A stretch of DNA of 8,519 nucleotides from Planctomycetaceae bacterium (GTDB lineage: Bacteria > Planctomycetota > Planctomycetia > Planctomycetales > Planctomycetaceae): positions 1-8,519 of the forward strand of contig JAJDEK010000163.1 in NCBI GenBank assembly GCA_029259875.1. The letters run 5' to 3'. The notes below the pieces were generated by a model. It saw nothing but the letters and a program-made list of their open reading frames with translations, did not search any database and was not told the origin of the DNA. A program made the translations under genes and the position numbers. This document shows, one piece after another, positions 1-6,170 of this stretch (position 1 is the first letter of the stretch; each line of letters begins with the position of its first letter).

Positions 1-932
1 GTTTGACAGGCTCCTGTCGGGCTGTAGAAATTGAAGAGTTGTGGTTCTGGGAAAAGAAATTGTTTTCTACATTGATGGCAGATTAATTCTGTTGAGAAAT
101 CAAATCGAAACCATGTTTTCTGATCGATAATAAATGGATCAGCGATATCCTGTGCTGAACGCTTTTGCTCAAGAAGTATCGTCGCTTGGCCCGATGATTC
201 CTGAAACGCAATTTCCAAGCTGTCTAACACACGTTGTTCTTCGAGGTTTTTGGTACTCAGGCGGTCAAGAACGACCAATAAATAATCCCATGCGTCCCCA
301 ATATGAGTGGAACTGTCTGTTAGGTTCACCGTTTCGTGATTGACAATGACACGTGTAAGTCCTTGGCGAGTTAAGTCTTCAACGATTTCGGGTGTAGATT
401 GTGCATCCGTTTTGGAGATAGGAAAGCAAACTTGGTATCGGGTATTCTCTGGAAGTGTTTTTAGGAACGTGAAGACTGACTTAGGGGAATGGGGAGTAAC
501 AGGTAGCTGGCATTCCGGACAACGGATTTCACCGAGCGAAGTGTAAAGTAATCGTAGATAGTGATGAATACCTGACTCTGTTGCGACTGTCGGCTCAATA
601 CCTCTAGCGGCAGAATACTTTCTTGCGTTTTGTTTAAGCGCGATGGCAGGTGGAATATGATCGATGTGATCAGCATCGGGTTTGGGGAGCTGATTGAGGT
701 ATTGCCGGGCAGAAGTAGAAAGGGTTTCGATGTAGCGCCTTTGCCCTTCGGCATAAAGCGTGTCGAACGCGAGACTGGTCTTGCCTGAACCACTGACTCC
801 GCAGATCACAGTCAGCTGATTTAAAGGGATATCCAGGTCAATACTTTTTAGATTATGAACCCGAATACCACGCAATTGAATCATTGATGATAGTTTTTTG
901 GTAGAAGATTCGCGTGGTGACTGTTTTGCCAT
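1..932 (-). CDS. uvrA: UvrA, excinuclease ABC subunit A (N-terminal part, cut by window edge)
   Basis: This is the DNA-damage-sensing ATPase of nucleotide excision repair. It acts in the cytoplasm with UvrB, and only the first 310 codons are in the window. Visible motifs are a Walker A loop GVSGSGKTSLAF (residues 45-56), the following DTLYAEGQRRY segment (57-67), the PPAIAL motif (94-99), a CPEC pair (138-141) at the start of the signature/UvrB-binding insertion, and a CHQC zinc-finger half (285-288). The zinc module continues into SPTGACQ at the window edge. I chose the ATG at 932 because the frame is open to a stop at 950-948. An internal ATG at 884 (residue 17), just before IQLRGIRVHNL, is equally possible, and neither has a clear Shine-Dalgarno. 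The Walker A has Thr where most UvrA proteins have Ser. The wording of the insertion resembles the long tandem UvrA of PVC bacteria, but that is recollection, not a search. Identity as UvrA is nearly certain; total length is unknown. Confidence 0.95.
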   Translation of the reverse strand, partial: MAKQSPRESSTKKLSSMIQLRGIRVHNLKSIDLDIPLNQLTVICGVSGSGKTSLAFDTLYAEGQRRYIETLSTSARQYLNQLPKPDADHIDHIPPAIALKQNARKYSAARGIEPTVATESGIHHYLRLLYTSLGEIRCPECQLPVTPHSPKSVFTFLKTLPENTRYQVCFPISKTDAQSTPEIVEDLTRQGLTRVIVNHETVNLTDSSTHIGDAWDYLLVVLDRLSTKNLEEQRVLDSLEIAFQESSGQATILLEQKRSAQDIADPFIIDQKTWFRFDFSTELICHQCRKQFLFPEPQLFNFYSPTGACQ

Positions 933-935
933 TAG

Positions 936-947
936 CCCGAATTCGGG
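936..947. repeat. 12-bp perfect palindrome at the uvrA start
   Basis: The sequence CCCGAATTCGGG is a perfect dyad. It lies 3 bases upstream of the ATG at 932, where a ribosome binding site for uvrA would be expected. It could be an operator or could form a small hairpin that hides the start. It could also be chance, since it is a single short copy and does not match the LexA boxes I know. Confidence 0.4.
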
Positions 948-1027
948 TTAAATGTAGCGTCTTTGGACCAATGAAATAATCATAGATGTTCGCTACGGTT
1001 TTGTTGAATGCACTCTCGTTGATAAAT

Positions 1028-1579
1028 TCAAGCAGCGTCTGAGGCATCGAGGAAATTACTGATTCGACTTTTGGGAGAAAGTCCGGGGGCGAAATCCTGT
1101 TCTGAACGTTCTAAGCGGTATTGCAGAACGTAGGCGTCTTCCTCTGCATCTTCAAAGTAATTTCGTAAAACCGAGACAGCACGGAAATCCATCTTGCGGA
1201 AAAATAATTGTGCTTCGAGGTTGGTTTCACGGACTTCGAGTGTGATTTCGCGGCGACGTTGTTGAGAAAGTTTATCAATCACGCGTTGGACCATTTGGCG
1301 TCCAATACCCTGTTGTCTAAACTCAGGGGTAACAGCGAAGTTCAGTACCTGAATCATGGATTTGTGGAGTTCATAAATCATGAAACCCACGATCTGGTGA
1401 TTGTATTCTGCCACCATGCCGATGCAATTTCGCTGCCTCAGGCAGCTGAGAAAATACTCTTCGGTCCAGGTATACTCAAAACTTTCCTGTTCGATTTGAA
1501 GAACCTCTGGCATATCTCTCCGGATAAGCCAGCGAATTTGAACCATTAGGTCCTGATTGGGATGTTGATTGAGACTCAT
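1028..1579 (-). CDS. rimI: RimI-like ribosomal protein S18-alanine N-acetyltransferase (GNAT family)
   Basis: GNAT-fold enzyme predicted to transfer an acetyl group from acetyl-CoA to the N-terminal alanine of ribosomal protein S18, in the cytoplasm. The acetyl-CoA pyrophosphate-binding loop is RQQGIG (residues 88-93). It is preceded by the beta-4 strand VLNFAVTPEF and followed by the RimI-typical block EVRETNLEAQLFFRKMDF (115-132). RNYF (139-142) then carries the tyrosine that matches the RimI catalytic position, and EDAYVL follows. The ATG at 1579 was chosen because AAGGAAGG (1592-1585) sits 5 bases upstream; a longer in-frame start at 1612 is only a TTG. The 183 residues exceed the usual 150-160 because of about 12 extra N-terminal residues and a roughly 25-residue polar C-terminal tail. 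uvrA follows after 95 bp on the same strand, so co-transcription is possible. RimI is the best-fitting subfamily, but other GNAT proteins cannot be fully excluded. Confidence 0.85.
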   Translation of the reverse strand: MSLNQHPNQDLMVQIRWLIRRDMPEVLQIEQESFEYTWTEEYFLSCLRQRNCIGMVAEYNHQIVGFMIYELHKSMIQVLNFAVTPEFRQQGIGRQMVQRVIDKLSQQRRREITLEVRETNLEAQLFFRKMDFRAVSVLRNYFEDAEEDAYVLQYRLERSEQDFAPGLSPKSRISNFLDASDAA

Positions 1580-1922
1580 AGTGGCCTTCCTTGCTACTGA
1601 TAAGTACTTCAATTTGTACCGTTAACTGTTGCCGAATTCATCCTGAATTATTGCAATAGTTAGGGATAGAGGAAAAAAATAGGGTTTGATTAGGGCGTCC
1701 GAAAAAGGATGTCATGATTGAGGATGTGTTTTCAAAGTAATGGGGAACGCCTAAAACAGCGAAGTAGATTCGCGAAATTTATCAGAAGTGACAATCGGCG
1801 CACAGACGAATTTTCAATTTTTTGTCAAATTAACAATTGATTAACAGCTCTCAAGGTGCAGAGAATACCCTCGCCAGATAAATCTGATTACAGAGTAATC
1901 GCTAAGTTTCAAGCAAGGAGCT
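1580..1922. other. intergenic region between BON-like gene and rimI
   Basis: This stretch of 343 bp has no convincing gene. It holds the rimI ribosome binding site (1592-1585), AT-rich sequence, and a small perfect inverted repeat GATTAC-AGA-GTAATC (1886-1900) just downstream of the BON-like gene. That hairpin has only a 6-bp stem and no adjoining T-run, so it is a poor terminator candidate. A near-palindrome around CAATTG sits near 1829-1843. I saw no tRNA-like fold and no convincing promoter. Confidence 0.5.
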
Positions 1923-2237
1923 TTATCCCTTAGGAGGGAGAGGCATACGTTTCTTAATCAACAGATGATTAATGACTTCCTCAACTCCTGTTAACGCTTG
2001 AACCCTCTTGCAAATATCTGGACATTCATCGTCAAATTCCAGAACTCCTTCGAGGCAGACTCCATTCTTAGTGCGACGGACCACTAGCGAATTCAGACAA
2101 ACATCGGAATCAAGCGCCAGGGCATGCTGAATCTCACATTCTAAAGAATGGGGAGAACTAAATTGCAGTGATGAAGTCCGGGCAGCTGTTTTTTCAGGCA
2201 TGACTTCAGAAGATGGGGCGAGAGATTTCTTCTTCAT
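1923..2237 (-). CDS. small cysteine-rich BON-domain-like protein
   Basis: The product is 104 residues. After a polar, probably disordered N-terminus (1-30), residues 33-95 follow the BON pattern: a helix beginning ECEIQHALALDSDV, a strand LVVRRTKNGVCLEG containing the conserved glycine and a hydrophobic-x-G turn, a second helix, then TGVEEVINHLLI. That last segment matches the family's usual G-V-x-x-V-x-N-x-L. BON domains are generally linked to membrane, phospholipid or ligand binding, and usually occur in exported proteins. This one has no signal peptide or membrane segment, so it is probably cytoplasmic. It has five cysteines (34, 47, 61, 72, 76), unusual for so short a protein, but they do not form a standard metal motif. 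The ATG is supported by AAAGGA (2251-2246) with 8-base spacing. It is separated from both neighbours by more than 180 bp, so it is likely transcribed on its own. The family call is by pattern only and the function is unknown. Confidence 0.65.
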   Translation of the reverse strand: MKKKSLAPSSEVMPEKTAARTSSLQFSSPHSLECEIQHALALDSDVCLNSLVVRRTKNGVCLEGVLEFDDECPDICKRVQALTGVEEVINHLLIKKRMPLPPKG

Positions 2238-2288
2238 GTGGCTGTTCCTTTCACCACTAAAAGTACGTTCCTTCTTTCAATTTCTCGG

Positions 2289-2305
2289 AGAGGAAAACAT
2301 CCTCT
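2289..2305 (-). promoter_or_regulatory. small hairpin in the leader of the BON-like gene
   Basis: AGAGGA and TCCTCT form a perfect 6-bp inverted repeat around a 5-base loop, about 52 bases upstream of the start codon at 2237. On the coding (minus) strand it lies in the probable 5' untranslated region. It has no T-run and is not a terminator. A role in mRNA stability or translation is conceivable but unproven. Confidence 0.25.
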
Positions 2306-2372
2306 ACATAGTATCTTAACATTCAAAAACTAAACTGATAGATGGAAAAAGAAATCTTCGGTTATTATTTTT

Positions 2373-2395
2373 AAAAAGCGACTCCCATATTGGGA
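2373..2395 (-). terminator. weak candidate terminator after the PhoPQ-related gene
   Basis: Read on the minus strand, 24 bases past the stop codon at 2419, TCCCA-ATA-TGGGA (2395-2383) forms a 5-bp stem. It is followed after GTCGC by TTTTT (2377-2373). The position and U-tract fit an intrinsic terminator, but the stem is short and has a mismatch directly below it. Confidence 0.3.
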
Positions 2396-2418
2396 CTAAG
2401 GGCTTATGGAGAAATAGG

Positions 2419-3756
2419 TTATTTTGCAGTGGTGACTGTGCATAATGAATAAGGAATTTGATCTATCATGTAGATGGCTTCCATATAATAGGCAATGTGT
2501 CCTTTTTCAGGCTTGCTTATTTTTCCTAGATAGACATTTTCTTCAGCACTAACATCCTTGGAAGACCATTTAGCATCGCGAAAATCCTTATCTTCTGAGT
2601 GAGCGCTCCAGAGCCGTACTTGAGAGGGTTTCTCTGAGCAGGTGAGTTTTAACTCGTATTCATGGGAGTTATCCCAATTCATTACAGGGAGTTTTTTACC
2701 CGTTGCGGCATGCAAGAAAAACGCGCCGATTGTCTGGAGGGCATAGTCGACTCCATCTCCTAAGCCATGCCCGGCGTTGGGAACCTGAAGAATATATTTG
2801 GGGCCTACAAGATCCGACCAATAAAAACGCATGGCATCGACCACCCAATATGGATCATTGGTACCATTCACTAACAGCTTGGGAATTTTTATCTGTTGGC
2901 GATAAGTGTAGGGGTCCATCATCAGGCGAAGTTGTTTTTCTCTGGCATTTTCTTCGCCTTCTACGATCAGTCCTTTACTCGTGTAGTCAATGATTTGTTC
3001 GCTGTATTTACCCCAAGTAGCAATTTGATGCTTCATCTGTTTACGGAAATTGAGAGTATCGATCACAATGGGAGCAGTAGCGATAATTCGCTTGTCTACA
3101 ACCGGGGTCAACCAACTTGTCCATCCCCGTTTCGACGCACCCGTAATTACAAAACCATCGATGACGAGATTTCGTTTTTCCAAAGCGATTTCCTGAATGG
3201 CATCCATTGCCTTTACTGCGCTCTTGGCCATGGGGAATAGCAGCGGCCACTTTTCATCACCTGTTTTCAGATAACGCAACCAGGTTTCCGTAATCAGATC
3301 ATCTTCTTTTTTACCGTTAAAGAGTGGTTGGTTAGGAACCTGTGTTAATAATGCGATTCGGGCGCCTGTTGCTTTTGCCAACAAAAATGCTGGTTTGAGT
3401 CGTTTTTCATCGGGACGGGACCCATTACTGCCGCCGGTTACGAATAATAAAACCTTGCTGTTGATGCGAACGTTATCTGGTTCAAATATATACAGCCAGT
3501 GCTTCCAGGTAATTCCCTGCCAGGTTTGAGATGTCAATTCAACGGGATAAGCAGTGACGCCATCGTGCGAAAATGAGTCATGAATTTCCCATTTGTATTC
3601 TGGTTCTTCTCGTTCGATGTAATTGAAAAATGCTTCAGGGATTTCCTTGGCATCTCTCAATGAAGTAGGAATATTGGAATTCTCTGCAGAAAAGAGTGTT
3701 GTACAGAGTGCGATTGTCAGCAGGCTTGTAACGGCTCGTAGAAGCATAGTAATCAT
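2419..3756 (-). CDS. exported PhoPQ-activated pathogenicity-related family protein (alpha/beta hydrolase)
   Basis: The 445-residue product matches the PhoPQ_related family (PF10142), whose members look like alpha/beta hydrolases of unknown substrate. The family name comes from a Salmonella regulon and implies no pathogenicity here. Residues 5-24 form a hydrophobic signal peptide ending in LFSA, so the protein is likely exported. The likely nucleophile is Ser208 in GASKRGW (206-212), followed by SWLTPVVDKRI and the family block PIVIDTLNF (229-237). The likely acid is Asp301 in NGTNDPYW (297-304), and the base His330 in NAGH (327-330). A region after about residue 360 (ELKLTCSEKPSQVRLW onward) looks like the usual C-terminal beta domain. 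Length is normal for the family. The ATG at 3756 has no strong ribosome binding site; an ATG three codons later (3747) has GAG 9 bases upstream and gives a shorter signal peptide. A compound hairpin lies just upstream. Family confidence is high; the reaction is unknown. Confidence 0.88.
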   Translation of the reverse strand: MITMLLRAVTSLLTIALCTTLFSAENSNIPTSLRDAKEIPEAFFNYIEREEPEYKWEIHDSFSHDGVTAYPVELTSQTWQGITWKHWLYIFEPDNVRINSKVLLFVTGGSNGSRPDEKRLKPAFLLAKATGARIALLTQVPNQPLFNGKKEDDLITETWLRYLKTGDEKWPLLFPMAKSAVKAMDAIQEIALEKRNLVIDGFVITGASKRGWTSWLTPVVDKRIIATAPIVIDTLNFRKQMKHQIATWGKYSEQIIDYTSKGLIVEGEENAREKQLRLMMDPYTYRQQIKIPKLLVNGTNDPYWVVDAMRFYWSDLVGPKYILQVPNAGHGLGDGVDYALQTIGAFFLHAATGKKLPVMNWDNSHEYELKLTCSEKPSQVRLWSAHSEDKDFRDAKWSSKDVSAEENVYLGKISKPEKGHIAYYMEAIYMIDQIPYSLCTVTTAK

Positions 3757-3784
3757 CTCAGTTCTGAAATTGTATTTATGTGGA

Positions 3785-3816
3785 TGTAATTCAGGATTGT
3801 TTCAATCCAAATTACA
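3785..3816. promoter_or_regulatory. two-tier hairpin between lipoprotein and PhoPQ-related genes
   Basis: An outer stem TGTAATT/AATTACA (3785-3791 with 3810-3816) and an inner stem GGATTG/CAATCC (3794-3799 with 3803-3808) enclose a 3-base loop, with a small asymmetric bulge (two bases against one). Thirteen base pairs form in 32 nt. On the minus strand it ends 28 bases before the hydrolase start and lacks a following U-run, which suggests a leader or mRNA-processing element. On the plus strand it is followed by AGTTTTTC, a terminator-like tail, although no plus-strand gene precedes it. Confidence 0.5.
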
Positions 3817-3858
3817 GATCAGTTTTTCAATTAGGTATGTGCCAGTGAGGCTGCATCG

Positions 3859-4299
3859 TCATTTTGTGGTTAATTCTATGACGCCGAGATCGGTTGGTTC
3901 TCCTTCGACCACAGAAAATTTGATTTTGGAATTTTCTGGTTTGTCGTAACGCTTTTTGAGTTTATCAGGTCCACTATAACCCCGTGACATCGAATTGTAT
4001 TTTTTCCATTGAAAAGTCAATGTGTAATCTCCGACAGGAATTCCATCTCCCGTTGTGTAAGTAGAAAGTTCAAAGCTCCCATCATCATCAGTTTTGCTTC
4101 CAGATATAGTGGGGTGTTTTGTATCGGCCTCACCCAAGTTATGGCACATTACTTGGACTGTAGAGCCTGGTTCTTTTCCATCAACCGTAATTTGTCCCTT
4201 AACGGGAAAGGTCTTTTTGGTATAGGGTTCTTCAACACTACTGCAGGAAAGTAGAGGAAATGTTATCCAGCATAGGGATAAAATTTTCAGCAATTTCAT
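3859..4299 (-). CDS. small lipoprotein with carboxypeptidase-regulatory-like (transthyretin-like) domain
   Basis: The 146-residue product starts with a lysine-containing N-region and a hydrophobic core, then a lipobox LLSC (16-19). Cys19 is the predicted lipidated residue. Serines at +2 and +3 favour outer-membrane rather than inner-membrane retention by the usual rule. Residues 32-143 show the beta-sandwich pattern familiar from planctomycete lipoproteins: FPVKGQITVDGKEPG, a TDDDGSFELSTYTTGDGIPVG stretch split over residues 70-90, then DYTLTFQWKK and a final LGVIELT strand. Such domains are thought to be structural or binding modules. Genes of this type often sit directly downstream of DUF1559 genes, as here (104-bp gap with a strong hairpin). 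The start at 4299 has only a weak GAGAG upstream. The specific function is unknown. Confidence 0.8.
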   Translation of the reverse strand: MKLLKILSLCWITFPLLSCSSVEEPYTKKTFPVKGQITVDGKEPGSTVQVMCHNLGEADTKHPTISGSKTDDDGSFELSTYTTGDGIPVGDYTLTFQWKKYNSMSRGYSGPDKLKKRYDKPENSKIKFSVVEGEPTDLGVIELTTK

Positions 4300-4340
4300 A
4301 GAACACTCTCAAAAACACTAGGAAAAAAGAGAACGAGCTA

Positions 4341-4371
4341 AAATAGCGACAGGCGCTTGGAGCGCCTGTCG
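4341..4371 (-). terminator. strong hairpin with U-tract between DUF1559 gene and lipoprotein gene
   Basis: CGACAGGCGCT and AGCGCCTGTCG form a perfect 11-bp GC-rich stem (4347-4357 with 4361-4371) around a 3-base loop. Read on the minus strand it starts 32 bases after the DUF1559 stop and is followed by CTATTTTA (from 4346), a modest U-tract. It is the best intrinsic terminator candidate in the window. Since the lipoprotein gene follows in the same direction, it may instead act as a partial attenuator or as an mRNA 3'-end stabiliser that keeps DUF1559 expression above that of the downstream gene. Confidence 0.7.
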
Positions 4372-4403
4372 ACCATCATAATTCTAAGCTGTAGATCTCA
4401 GGA

Positions 4404-5417
4404 TTAGAATTCCCCAAGTACTTCACCACCCGCTCTAGTGCAAAGCGATGCAAAAGTGTAAGCACCAATATTTTCGCTAATGAAGCGAACCGCACCGTCA
4501 CCCATCAAGAAGTGCGCTCCCCCAACATGAAAGCTAAGGAAACCTAAGCTTCTTGCGTTAGTGCAGTTGATCGGGCAAGGACCGCCATTACCACTATCTG
4601 TTCCATCGCGAAGGGAGCCTTTAGGCCAATGTTCACCATTGAGAGGGTCTCCCCAGCCACCACCATTATCTAACCCATAGAGTGTTGTCAAAGCAGGATT
4701 AAGTTGCTGGCGGTTATAAATATTAGTTCCCCCTACCCTCTCCCCTAAAAGGAGTGTGTTGGAAGAGCCATCTACAATATCACGCATTCTGGTAACGGTA
4801 TCCCCCTTTGTTGGATTTGAAGGATCGACTCCAACCAGATTCAGCATCCCAGATCGGCTTCCTGAGTTGGGTTGGCCTGTGTAAGCAATTGTTGCGAAGT
4901 CGCCCCGAATGCCAGATGCAGGACAGTAGTCAGTGCGAGCTGCAGTATAGGTGACAGGTAGGCCAGCACCAGTCAAATCATAACTGTGCTTGGTTGCCTC
5001 TGGTGTAGAGGGGCACATAAACACTGGAAGTGGTGTTGCGACTACTGTCAAGTTTTGTGCCACAGCGGGTATTGCAGCCAGGGCATCAAAGGCAGGGTAA
5101 GAAGAGTTCCACTGATTATATAGGGGCGCTTGATCCAAATAAGGAAGTAGCATTACTCCATAAACGCTTGCTTTGGGGTTAGTGGGATTGCTTACATCTG
5201 CAAACCAAGAAAACGGAAAACAACGGTGCGTGTCGTGGTAGTTGTGAAATGCCAAACCGATCTGTTTCAAATTGTTTTTGCAGGTAGACCTTCTGGCTGC
5301 TTCCCGTGCTTGTTGGACTGCCGGTAATAAAAGGGCAATTAAAATAGCGATAATTGCGATGACAACAAGTAGCTCAATCAGAGTGAAGCCTTTTTTCAAT
5401 CGTGAGTGCCTTTGCAT
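4404..5417 (-). CDS. DUF1559 protein with type IV pilin-like N-terminal methylation site
   Basis: The 337-residue product has a short basic leader ([10 protein letters not shown]) and a prepilin-peptidase-type site G10/F11 followed by [20 protein letters not shown]. It is therefore predicted to be cleaved by a prepilin peptidase and inserted through the hydrophobic helix at residues 11-32. The DUF1559 features follow: [21 protein letters not shown] split over residues 32-52, [11 protein letters not shown] (54-64), CPSTPEA (135-141), a [11 protein letters not shown] block (216-226), and the C-terminal [17 protein letters not shown] (297-311... with DG at 307-308). It ends in [11 protein letters not shown]. 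Pseudopilins of this type occur in tens to hundreds of copies per planctomycete genome; their role (secretion, surface fibre or glycan binding) is not settled. The ATG is supported by AAAGGA (5431-5426) with 8-base spacing. It is probably the first gene of the minus-strand group. Family call very secure; function unknown. Confidence 0.95.
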   Translation of the reverse strand: MQRHSRLKKGFTLIELLVVIAIIAILIALLLPAVQQAREAARRSTCKNNLKQIGLAFHNYHDTHRCFPFSWFADVSNPTNPKASVYGVMLLPYLDQAPLYNQWNSSYPAFDALAAIPAVAQNLTVVATPLPVFMCPSTPEATKHSYDLTGAGLPVTYTAARTDYCPASGIRGDFATIAYTGQPNSGSRSGMLNLVGVDPSNPTKGDTVTRMRDIVDGSSNTLLLGERVGGTNIYNRQQLNPALTTLYGLDNGGGWGDPLNGEHWPKGSLRDGTDSGNGGPCPINCTNARSLGFLSFHVGGAHFLMGDGAVRFISENIGAYTFASLCTRAGGEVLGEF

Positions 5418-5586
5418 TTTCTCTATCCTTTAACAGATTGAAATGAGATCATTGAGAAAGGGGGAAAGCTGGTGTACGAAGACTTTCTCCACGCGGAATT
5501 TCCTATCTAAATGTATCGCAAACCCAATGCCGAATAAGGCTGGATTTGTTAACGAGAACTCGCACTTTGAAACACTAGGCCTGAAT

Positions 5587-5634
5587 GACTTAGTCACCTG
5601 ATGCTTTGTTTAAGATGGGACTGAAGCACCTGAT
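5587..5634. repeat. spaced imperfect direct repeat with embedded palindrome, possible operator
   Basis: Two 16-bp units, 5587-5602 and 5619-5634, agree at 13 of 16 positions and share GACT at one end and CACCTGAT at the other. Their starts are 32 bp apart, about three helical turns, so both would face the same side of DNA. The first copy overlaps a perfect odd palindrome TGACT-T-AGTCA (5586-5596). The location, 170-217 bp upstream of the DUF1559 start, suits a transcription-factor site. Chance is not excluded in such a short pattern. Confidence 0.35.
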
Positions 5635-5990
5635 AAGATTTAGGATATCGAGGTGATACGCTCTTATCTATAGTATTGTTTATTAAATAGGTGAAAATAC
5701 TAAGATTAATTATTAAACATAATTGCATGAAATGGTAGGGATTTTGAGACAAGGTCTTGATTTTTTTGTACGGAGTGTTCTTGGCTCGACTCTAAAAATG
5801 AGGGTATTCAACGATTTTGTATGTCGAAAATATAAGCGTGATGAATAGAAAGAACTGAGAGTTTTAATTCATTAAATTACGAATGTTTGAAACTCAATGT
5901 GCTTGCTGTTAGATCGAGTGAATGGCTCTCAATGATTTCTGTAATAATTACAAGGAAGCAGTGAAAACCACATTTTTTGGATATCCAGGG

Positions 5991-6018
5991 TTGACGACAT
6001 TCAAAGAATTAAGAGAAT
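5991..6018 (+). promoter_or_regulatory. murE: possible sigma-70-type promoter for murE
   Basis: TTGACG (5991-5996) matches the -35 consensus at five of six positions. After 16 bases, GAGAAT (6013-6018) matches the -10 consensus at four of six but lacks the first T. Transcription would start near 6025, giving a murE leader of about 145 nt that contains the GCCGG/CCGGC inverted repeat. Planctomycete promoters are poorly defined, so this is tentative. Confidence 0.3.
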
Positions 6019-6170
6019 GCCTCTCGTCTTCAGAAAGCAGCATTCTGATCACATTATTAAGTTAGTTCTCCCCTATGCCGGTTCCGGCTTTCATTAATTA
6101 TTTAACCTTTCATTTAGTCAACGAAGTTTCTTTCAGCCATCTCGCCTTTTAAATAATTGGTTCTCCTGAA

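Larger units (their letters stand above)
5418..6170. other. long divergent intergenic region (DUF1559 / murE)
   Basis: This 753-bp AT-rich region must carry the promoters for the DUF1559 gene (minus) and murE (plus). It contains a 16-bp imperfect direct repeat (5587-5634), a possible murE promoter (5991-6018), and a short GCCGG-TT-CCGGC inverted repeat (6077-6088) in the presumed murE leader. A very weak AGAC-AAG-GTCT hairpin (5747-5757) is followed by TTTTTTT (5761-5767), which could mark the end of a small plus-strand transcript. One small plus-strand open frame (5922-6065, 47 codons) is present but has no recognisable features. No tRNA or known riboswitch was recognised. Confidence 0.6.

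Noticed and set aside
134..793. Several open frames of 68-110 codons on both strands inside the uvrA region
   Set aside because: The continuous minus-strand UvrA frame with clear motifs covers this whole stretch, so the others are off-frame shadows.
853..1047. 64-codon minus-strand open frame bridging the end of rimI and the start of uvrA
   Set aside because: It overlaps both real genes out of frame, has no ribosome binding site of its own and no recognisable sequence pattern. The 95-bp gap between rimI and uvrA explains it.
1208..1549. 113-codon plus-strand frame opposite rimI
   Set aside because: It lies antisense to a well-supported GNAT gene, and its translation shows no domain or start signal.
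1886..1900. GATTAC-AGA-GTAATC hairpin as terminator of the BON-like gene
   Set aside because: The stem is only 6 bp and AT-rich, and there is no U-tract immediately after it in the minus-strand direction.
2703..3240. Overlapping plus- and minus-strand frames within the PhoPQ-related gene
   Set aside because: The 445-residue hydrolase frame contains a full signal peptide and catalytic motifs; the others are compositional by-products.
2419..3756. PhoPQ-related gene as a virulence determinant
   Set aside because: The family name is historical; the protein is a predicted exported alpha/beta hydrolase in an apparent environmental planctomycete, and no PhoPQ regulators or virulence genes are nearby.
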